Shown: positions 56,896 through 64,000 of the stretch, piece after piece
Position numbering within the stretch: the stretch's first letter is position 1
Layout: every line of letters begins with the position of its first letter
Source: Anaeramoeba flamelloides
Taxonomy: Eukaryota; Metamonada; Anaeramoebidae
Reading direction: 5' to 3'
DNA: 64,000 nt
Assembly: GCA_027625915.1 (NCBI GenBank)
Contig: JANTQA010000036.1
Location: 2,041,501-2,105,500, forward strand
Program-made: the position numbers and the translations under genes
The notes under the pieces: model-generated
Databases searched by the model: none
Seen by the model: the letters and a program-made list of their open reading frames with translations, nothing else
Told to the model about the DNA's origin: nothing

Positions 56896-57754
56896 ATTTT
56901 TGGTAATTAATCTTAAATATTGAAAATTAAAATTCATAAATAAAATAAAAAAAAACTATTTCTATACATATAGAAAAAAACTTTCTTTGTAAAACAAAGA
57001 ATTAAAACAAAAATAGAACCATAAAAATAAGATCAACCTGGTTTTAAATTTGAAAACTTGCTAAAAATGAAAATGAAAAGTGAGTTCTATCAGTCAAAGA
57101 AAAAATCAATGATTAAATGTGCAAAGGTTATTTTACACAATAATAGTTTTTCAATGCTTTCCTATTGGTAAAAAGTTTTCTTTGATTGATCTCGATTGTG
57201 AAAATTAATTAAAAATTTAACATTTTTTTTAGAAATCCAGAAAAATTTTCATCGGTATTTTGATAAAAAGGAGAGTTAAATTATTCTTTTAATTATAAAA
57301 TTATTGATAATAAAATAATGTATTGTTCTAGAAACTTAATTTGTTGATTTTTCTTTTTTTTTTTTTTCGTTAATATTATCAATAGAAAATTGTGTTGAAC
57401 TTTTTTTTATTATTGTTTCACTTTTTTTCCCCAAATAACCAAGTAATATTCAGGAATTTTAAAGCTTTCTAAAAAAGAAATTTTTAATTATTAAGAATTT
57501 TTGGATTTTACTTTATTTTTTTTGACTGTATAATCATTTAGTGCCGAGTTTCTAATCTTTTTAAAGATATTTTGATTATGATAATTTAGTTTAATATTTT
57601 TGATTTTTAAATTATTTATATTTTAAAAAAAAAAAAAATAAAAAAAAAAAAAAAGTTTTTTGTATCTACAGTTATTGAGAATTTCCTTGATAAAAAAAAA
57701 GACTTAACCTTAAAAAAAGAATCTTTGACACCTCAAGATTTTAAAAAGGTAAAT
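56896..57754. other. AT-rich non-coding stretch
   Basis: No gene or repeat supported. A runs at 57626-57653. Confidence 0.4.
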
Positions 57755-57761
57755 AAAAAAA
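57755..57761 (-). terminator. RNA polymerase III T-run terminator
   Basis: Seven T on the minus strand directly after the discriminator base of the tRNA gene, the normal end signal for polymerase III. Confidence 0.85.
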
Positions 57762-57832
57762 TTCGGATACCGGGAATCGAACCCGGGCCAATCGGATGAG
57801 AACCGAACGTACTACCACTAGACAATATCCGA
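57762..57832 (-). tRNA. tRNA-Glu (anticodon CTC)
   Basis: Cloverleaf read on the minus strand. The acceptor stem TCGGATA pairs fully with TATCCGA, followed by discriminator A. The D-arm has GTCTAGTGGTAGT (A box). The anticodon arm CGG-TTCTCAT-CCG gives anticodon CTC. The T-arm CCCGGGTTCGATTCCCGG holds the B box. The sequence closely follows eukaryotic tRNA-Glu. No intron; CCA is not encoded. Its high GC stands out sharply from the flanks. Confidence 0.97.
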
Positions 57833-57945
57833 TGATGTAAAATACGTATTTTTCATATTTGAGATAAAAATATTGAAAAAATCGAACATAATTTTTTTGA
57901 CAAATAAATTGTTTATCATTTTTTTCTTCTTTTATATTTCCAAAG

Positions 57946-58203
57946 ATGTCGTCACAAACAACTCAACAACAAACACTTCTCGAACTTGGAAAAAAATACA
58001 ATCAATTACAAAACCAAAATTCATTCTCCAAATCGCAAACACAAGAAACCCAAGCAAAAATTGAACACTCACAACTTTTATTAGGCATCATCCCCAAATC
58101 TATACACAGAACAGTAATTTGTTCCTCACTTTTTACACGAACAAACCTTCTTTATAAACCATTTTTTCTTTATCTTCTACTCCCATCAAATAAATTTTTT
58201 TGA
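57946..58203 (+). CDS. Hypothetical Gln-rich helical protein, possibly spliced
   Basis: ATG-initiated frame of 85 codons starting about 110 bp from the tRNA gene. The first 56 codons look coding: a Gln/Asn-rich helix with LLELGKKYNQLQNQN and QTQAKIEHSQLL. Similarity to the N-terminal helix of prefoldin subunit 2 is weak and unproven. After codon 56 there is a possible donor (GTAATT at 58114) and a possible acceptor (AAAACAG at 58262); the sequence beyond (QELQLFKTDSKGEANQFKK) is also open and coding-like. The unspliced tail is hydrophobic and less convincing. Could be a small gene with a 149-nt intron, or a remnant. Confidence 0.35.
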   Translation: MSSQTTQQQTLLELGKKYNQLQNQNSFSKSQTQETQAKIEHSQLLLGIIPKSIHRTVICSSLFTRTNLLYKPFFLYLLLPSNKFF

Positions 58204-58339
58204 CTTACTGCCATTTTTAAATGTGACGATGTAAAAATTTTTTCGAGTTATTAAAAAAACAGCAAGAACTACAACTTTTCAAAACTGATTCAAAGGGTGA
58301 AGCCAATCAGTTTAAGAAACACCTTTTGAACCTTTTAGA

Positions 58340-59023
58340 GATCACTTTCTTTCAAACAACGATATCAATACATCAGAAAAATTCTAAAATATTATTAACT
58401 GCAACCGGGCTTCAAAAAAAAAAAAAAAAAAAAAAAAAAGATCTTAACTAAGGGTTAAAATCAAAAACTATATCAAATTCTTTGGATCTTTCTGTTTAAC
58501 TTTGAGATAAGACTAAATTTTTTAATTCACATTTTCCAAATTACGGTTTTGTTGTTCTAACCAAAATAGTGTGACTGAAAGTTTATTCATTAATACTTAA
58601 TTCTGGCAAGGAAAAGGAGATTAATGTTGGTGATCGTTGATGTGTTTGGATGACTTATTTTCAATTCAACATCTTCCTGTTAAAATATGTGTTTTGATTA
58701 CACCGAATCAATCCCAAGAGATTCTTTTCTTTTTCTCCATCTTTTCAAAATATAAAATAATTTCAAATGGAAGGCTTCTAAATTCTTTCAATAAAATAAT
58801 TTTCACACAAACCTTTTTTAAGGACTATCTGAATTTTGTGCTCTGTGAGAATTGAAATACAAAGCAATAAATAGATTAAGACCCTAAAAATATAGTGAAT
58901 TGAGGGAAATCCAAAATATTGCCAATTTTAGCAATTTAAGTTTTTGACTAAAATCATTTATTGATCCAAAAACTTTTCTAAAAATCCCAACAAAACAAGG
59001 CAAAAATAAAAAGCTATTTTTTT
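58340..59023. other. AT-rich non-coding stretch
   Basis: Nothing supported. A run of about 24 A lies at 58415-58439. A 72-codon frame at 58637-58855 has no features. Confidence 0.35.
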
Positions 59024-59130
59024 TGATATTGGGAAAATGTCACTCCACTTTCTTTTCAAATGGGTGACTACACTCACCACCAACTCTAACATACTTCAAT
59101 ATAAAGTCGAGTGACATTTTCCCAATATCA
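59024..59130. repeat. Perfect 22-bp inverted repeat around a 63-bp loop
   Basis: TGATATTGGGAAAATGTCACTC (59024-59045) and its exact reverse complement at 59109-59130. The loop is less AT-rich than the surroundings. It could be a tiny MITE or a stable RNA hairpin. Confidence 0.75.
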
Positions 59131-59994
59131 TTTTGGAAGTCGAAAATTTTGAGTGAAAAATTTGGATTTGGAAAGTAAATTTTTTTTGCCTTCCTCAAAA
59201 AAAACCTAAATTTTATATTTTAACAAGATCTATTAACTCAACATTCTTTTGAGTTCATAATTCGTGTTGTGGGTATAAAAGTAATAGCCACTGGGAATAA
59301 AATTCGAATAATCCTTAATAATTTTCTGAAAACATAATTAGTTCTCGAAAAATTGTTTTTTCAAACAATAAAAACAAGCACCTCTCTTTATAATTCTACT
59401 ACAGCCGTTCCAACCCTACCTTGAAATCAATGATAAATAGAAAATTTATTTTCTATACTGGTATTTGAATCATAAACTGGATAAAATTTCACTGCATATT
59501 CAGTATCCTTTCTCAAACTGATCCCACAAATTACAACCTACTTCTTTGAGAACTCAATTTAGGAAAGCAAAATTTAGAAAAGGAGTTAAATTTTGAACCC
59601 ATTTAGAATTCAAATACCAGTATCATAATTACCTTTTTATGACAGCATTTTATGGTTATGTGATAGCCTATTACAAACCATGAAATTTTATAATAGAACA
59701 AAAATTTCACAGAGAGAAAAGAGTAAAATTTGAATTTTTGAATATAAACCTTTCTAAATGATAAATAATTTGGGAAAATTTTCAGGTTTTTGGTGGTTTT
59801 TGTAGAACTTAATTTCGAAAGACCTTAAAAATCAAAGTGCAAGACAAATTCAAAGAAATTATCAAATTCGATCTTCCATCTTTGGAATCTTTGTTTTGAA
59901 TTTTTGAATTTGTTTCACAAACAACAAGATTTTAATCTCTAGTCTTTCAAATAAGAAATTTTTTTACAAAAACCTATGTCAAACCATCAAATAT
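59131..59994. other. AT-rich non-coding stretch
   Basis: Includes a 16-bp inverted pair ATACTGGTATTTGAAT (about 59456) and ATTCAAATACCAGTAT (about 59607). No gene seen. Confidence 0.4.
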
Positions 59995-60197
59995 ATATAA
60001 TAAGTTCCACTTTTAAGGCACAAACTTTCAACGAAATTTAAGGAACAAAAAAATCTCAAATTAAGGCACAAAATTTGTAATTTTTTATTTTACAATTTAT
60101 TTTACTAGAATTTGAATTTTGTACCTTAATTTGAAATTTTTATTGTTCCTTAAATTTAGTTGAAAGTTTGTGCCTTAAAAGTGGAATTGATTATATG
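59995..60197. mobile_element. Palindromic MITE, copy 2
   Basis: Best-preserved member of the family also at 50668-50870. The left arm AGTTCCACTTTTAAGGCACA and right arm, inverted, AATTCCACTTTTAAGGCACA pair along most of their length, with TATAATAAG-like outer ends. Confidence 0.7.
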
Positions 60198-60597
60198 ATA
60201 GCGTATAACAGAAGATTTTTTTTTTGTATTTAACTGAGACAAAAAGCCAATTTCTATGTCTGTCAAATTTCACGGTAGGTTTGGAATGGCTGTATTATTT
60301 TCCAATTAATAAATGAAATTTTTTATTTCAATTTCCAAAATGTCTATTGATTATAACTGTTACAATTAAATTAACAGAGTAAAAATTTTGTATTAGAGTT
60401 CACTGCCGAAGTTTAATTAAATGTAAAAAAGTATCATTTCGAAAAGATGTTGTAAAGATCTTTGGGTTTTCTTTCGACTTATAAACTAGAAAATTATTTT
60501 GGAATGTGAACAAAAAAATTTCATTTTTTAATTGTAAAATAATAGTAGTAATAAACATATCCATTAAATCAAAATAATTATAATTATATTAAACTAA
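60198..60597. other. AT-rich stretch upstream of the PB1 gene
   Basis: No upstream exon of the PB1 gene could be recognised here. Confidence 0.35.
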
Positions 60598-60692
60598 ACA
60601 ATAACAATAACAATAACAATAACAATAACAACAACAATAACAACAACAATAATAATAATAATAATAACAATAATAATAACAATAATAACAAT
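60598..60692 (+). repeat. AAC/AAT trinucleotide array
   Basis: About 30 units, first AATAAC pairs and then mixed AAC and AAT, ending just before the PB1 open frame. The opposite strand is an apparent Ile/Val-only frame that is an artefact. Confidence 0.9.
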
Positions 60693-60713
60693 TAATAGAT
60701 TATCTGCAGATTT

Positions 60714-61340
60714 ATGGATAACAAAAAATCCACAGACATAGAATTTAATAGCGATATGGAATTTGTTCATTTTATCACAATTATTAATACAAAAATCGAG
60801 CAAACTCATTATATTACATATTTTGATACTACAAAAGACGAAGTGCTAATCGAAGACGGTGAAGATTTGTATATAGCTGTTCATGAATATTTGGTTTTTT
60901 TAAAAACTTTAAATCAAAATGAAATCTCAAAAAACCCGCCACTGCGATTTAATTTAAATACAAAAAATAAGCATTATGCACTATTAAAAAAAAATTCAAT
61001 TAACCAACAAGAAAAAAAAAAATTTCAACTCTCTAACAAAAAGGAAATTGAAAAAAAAAACAAAAGTCAACAAAATTTATGTGTAACATACAAGATTGGT
61101 TTTTCAAAGCAGTTCCCATTTAGGTATATTCAAATACCCATTGAAATGACATATTTTGAATTGCAAGCAATGCTTACAAAGATATTTGGAGAATTTTCAA
61201 GTATAAAATTTAGAGATTTGGAACATGAGTGGATTCCTATCGCCGGGGAGGACAGTCTGAGATACTGTATGTCGGAAATTTGTGCATCAAATTTGAAGGG
61301 TAAAAACCAAAAGGGTGTGTTAATGCTTGGAAAATTGTAA
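60714..61340 (+). CDS. PB1-domain protein, probably lacking an upstream exon
   Basis: 208 codons from ATG 60714 to TAA. The C-terminal PB1 domain is complete (about 122-208): TYKIGFSK (first strand), FRYIQIPIEMTYFELQ, then an acidic OPCA-like stretch (FRDLEHEWIPIAGEDSLRYCM) and last strand GVLMLGKL. PB1 domains mediate pairing between signalling scaffolds. The N-terminal part ends with a second acidic motif, YFDTTKDEVLIEDGEDLYIA, which looks like the back half of another PB1 domain without its first strands. The frame is open upstream to 60699, with a possible acceptor CTGCAG at 60704-60709, so an upstream exon may supply the missing half. Between the two lies a Lys/Gln linker. Partner unknown. 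Confidence 0.65.
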   Translation: MDNKKSTDIEFNSDMEFVHFITIINTKIEQTHYITYFDTTKDEVLIEDGEDLYIAVHEYLVFLKTLNQNEISKNPPLRFNLNTKNKHYALLKKNSINQQEKKKFQLSNKKEIEKKNKSQQNLCVTYKIGFSKQFPFRYIQIPIEMTYFELQAMLTKIFGEFSSIKFRDLEHEWIPIAGEDSLRYCMSEICASNLKGKNQKGVLMLGKL

Positions 61341-62304
61341 TTCCCAAATATTCATTTATTCGTTTAGAAATTCTGAACTTTATTAAAGAATAAATTTATC
61401 ATATATAAAAATAATTGTAAAACTTGAAAGAAATAAAAAAAAATTAATATTTAATTAAAAACTAATTTACAAAAAGAAATTGAGATTTGATACAATATTT
61501 TGTGACAAATTTATCCAAAGGCATTTTTTTCAGAATGTGTCAAGAAAATTAAGGGTAAACGTTGGAGTAATCCGAGAACAAAATTTTTGATTATATTATT
61601 TAATTGTAATCTATAAAAAATGAATAAACATATTTGTAATAAGAATTTGTAATATGTTTGATCAATGTGCCTAATTGTTTTTTTTTATTTTGCGAAAATT
61701 TTGAGATTTTCTTGAAAATGGAGATAAAAATTGGTATTTTTCAAGTTTTCTTTAATTAGAGTTTATTGGTTTTATTGTTATTATTATTATAATAATTATA
61801 ATTTTAATAAGGCTTTTTAAGAAAATAGCATTTTGTGTTTCAAAATTATAAAATGGATAATTGAAGTTTGGTGAATAAAAGATTTTGAAAGAGATCTTTT
61901 TTGATTATTTCAGCCAACAATTTATTTTGTGATCGAATATGTCATGGATATACAAAAATTTTGGAATATCTATAAAAATATTTTCTAGTCAATGGGATTA
62001 AGTTGTATTAGAAGGAAATACACTCATTAAAAAAGATTTGAATATTTATTAGAAGAAAAAAAATAATTTTAGTAAATATCAAAATTGGAATCATTTTTTC
62101 ATAGTTTTTTTTTTTTTCTATTTTGCATCCAAAAGTATTTTTTTAATAATTAATTTTTTTTGTTGCAAGATCGATCTTCACTTAGTAAAGAGTGTATTAC
62201 AATTTTATTCAAACAATGAGAATAATTCTAGAAAAAATACTATTAATTGAAATTTGAATTTTCTGATATCAATAATTGAAAGTCAAAATTGGCTTTGTTG
62301 GTTA
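61341..62304. other. AT-rich stretch after the PB1 gene
   Basis: A TTTTTTTCAG followed by a 25-codon open stretch near 61533 was considered as an exon and not accepted. No other feature. Confidence 0.35.
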
Positions 62305-62505
62305 TTTTTTTTATTTATTTATTGGAAAAAAGAAAGAATTAATGAAAAAAATTATCAAAATCTAAAAAAGTGAAAAAAAATTATTAGAATGTTTAAAAAA
62401 GTTAATATAACTTCATTAGTAAAACCAAATATAAACTCATATCCACTGTTGTTGGGTTTTCCAGTATTTTATAGAATTAAGAATAATACTTGTTGTTAAT
62501 TTTTT
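62305..62505 (+). repeat. Hairpin-module dispersed repeat, partial copy 3
   Basis: Shares the (TTTA)n start, the AGAAAGAATTAA stretch and the CACTGT...GGGTTTTCCAG...TAGAATT block with the left ends of 31501-32213 and 56156-56895, then loses similarity. Confidence 0.45.
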
Positions 62506-64000
62506 CTTTTTTATTTTTGGAAGTTTATTTTACATAAAAATGATTATGAAAAAATTCTTTTTTGATCTAAATTGGTGAATAACTTCATTAACTACCATTT
62601 GTAATTTTAAGTCCGTTTTACTAAAAAAATTTGAGATAATTTTGTGAATTCCAAACTTTGCTCTTAAATTTTCTGTTTTTCGAAACTATTAGCTGTAAAA
62701 ATATAAAATCATGAAAAAAAATTTTTTACAAGTTTATGTGATTGTTTATTCTATAGAATTATATTTATTATTGCTTTAAAAAAAAAATTGATATCAAATT
62801 TTTAATTTTGAAAAACTAATTGAAAATAAAAAGTAAAATAAATTAAAAGAAGAATCAAATAAACTTGAAAGAATAATCAGTTATATAATATACAACTAAA
62901 TCAACAAATACAATTAAGATATATGTTTCTATAGTTAAACTATAATTTTTATGAGAACTCAAAAATACTCAATTTAACTTAAAAAATTTAAAATAATAGA
63001 TGAATAAGAAAGAAAAAACCATACTCAAAGGATGGTCCAAAAAACTGTTATTATGTTTTATCTTTCATTTTTTCTTTAATAATTTTGTTTTTTCTTTACT
63101 TAATAGATCTTACTTTATATTTTTAGTAAGGTTCCTTATTAAAAATCTAATTGAACTTTTTTTGTGTTTAACTTTTTTTCACAAACTATAAGATTATGAT
63201 TCCGCCAAAATTTGGGTTGGTACCTAATTATGGAGTAATGTGTTGCAATTTTTTGTTTGGCTTTATGATGATTAAAATAATACAGTCACTGTGATGATAA
63301 TCTGTTGTTCAAACAATAACCAGTTCTTTTTTTCCTTGTTGTTTATTTGGTATATTTAATTCACTATCCAGTGATATTTCTATTTTCAAAAAAATTTTGT
63401 AGGTCAACTCCTTGATATTTTAAGTAAATTTTAAATTTGAATAAAATTTGTTCAAATTTGTTCTCGATATACTTATTTCTTTAAAATTTTTTGTTTTTTT
63501 GATTGTTAAAAATTTTTCTCTCAAGGGATCAGTCCTCTACAACAACAGGGAAAATTATAAAATGTTTTATTGGTGATATTTTCTACTGAAAAAGTTTGTC
63601 GATGCCTAGTGTCAAGTAATTCTGATCGGATAAGAAAAAAAATAAAAGAAAATTGGTTTAGATAGATCAATGTTTTTTTTGATTTATTCCGAAAAATAAA
63701 TCCTTTAAATTCATTTTATTTCTCATATTATAACAAGTTTTTACAAATTTTATTGGCTATCGCCATTATTATTATACAACAACATATGTTTTTTGTCGGG
63801 AATATTGATAAAAAGATGTTTTTTCTTTTAGAGATAATACTTTTGGTTAAAAAAAAAAAAAAAAAAAAATGATATATTCAACAGATTAAAAAATAATTGT
63901 ATTTTTTTAAGAAGGTTAGTTATTATAATTATTAAATTTTCAAAGTCATTTACAAATTTTAACAAAGAAATTTTGTTTTTATTTTTAAATAAATTTGTTT
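62506..64000. other. AT-rich non-coding stretch to the window end
   Basis: A 63-codon frame at 63000-63191 is Phe/Leu rich and unconvincing. No RNA gene or repeat supported. A runs at about 63849-63868. Confidence 0.4.

Noticed and set aside
61533-61610. Exon-like stretch after TTTTTTTCAG (CVKKIKGKRWSNPRTKF)
   Set aside because: The PB1 domain is complete and ends in a proper stop before it, so joining it would remove the last PB1 strand. No other gene to attach it to.
1-64000. CRISPR arrays, bacterial operons, ribosome binding sites, rRNA
   Set aside because: The window is eukaryotic. No spaced direct-repeat arrays, rRNA-like segments or prokaryotic gene organisation were seen.

Overview
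The window is nuclear DNA from a unicellular eukaryote with a very AT-rich genome. Non-coding DNA is full of poly-A/T runs, and coding parts are visibly richer in G+C. Spliceosomal introns with GT...AG ends are readable in two genes, the genetic code appears standard, and every confidently called gene ends in TAA. Long Asn/Glu/Lys-rich low-complexity insertions and large intergenic spaces suggest a free-living amoeboid or flagellate protist, for example something like Anaeramoeba or an amoebozoan. The sequence alone does not let me name the lineage. Gene density is low: seven convincing protein genes and one tRNA in 64 kb, with 5-11 kb gaps packed with degenerate repeats.

Layout, left to right. 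540-1066: relic of a Tc1/mariner-like terminal-inverted-repeat (TIR) element, with an inverted partner at 29538-30064. 3357-7035 (-): a ZZ zinc finger fused to a carboxylic acid reductase (adenylation, carrier and thioester-reductase domains), split by a one-base frameshift in a run of eight G. 11582-15511 (-): a 1309-residue acidic protein with a C-terminal coiled coil that looks like the TACC domain. 21389-24886 (-): a three-exon R2R3 Myb protein with a 2.5 kb intron. 36136-43048 (+): a half-size ABCA transporter in two exons split inside Walker A by a 4.1 kb intron; the membrane-domain part of exon 1 is a striking GC-rich island. 46496-47530 (-): a ZUP1-like (peptidase C78) deubiquitinase with a C2H2 finger. 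52210-53313 (-): a degenerate alpha-kinase-like protein. 57762-57832 (-): tRNA-Glu(CTC). 60714-61340 (+): a PB1-domain protein, probably missing an upstream exon.

Between the genes lie several families of non-autonomous repeats. These include a pair of 694-696 bp elements with TTAA flanks and GGGTC termini (piggyBac-like miniature inverted-repeat elements, MITEs), a near-palindromic family of about 200 bp, several long foldback elements, a roughly 0.7 kb family built from consecutive hairpins plus 40-bp tandem units, and a 1.3 kb duplicated segment whose blocks are shuffled between copies.

The genes do not form one pathway. They are ordinary eukaryotic functions (lipid or acid reduction, microtubule organisation, transcription, membrane transport, ubiquitin signalling) in a repeat-rich region. 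The most unusual items are the ZZ-reductase fusion with its homopolymer frameshift, the compositional island in the ABCA gene, the degenerate alpha-kinase, and the Asp-to-Asn change in the ZUP1-like active site. Repeat boundaries and family calls were made by eye and are approximate.
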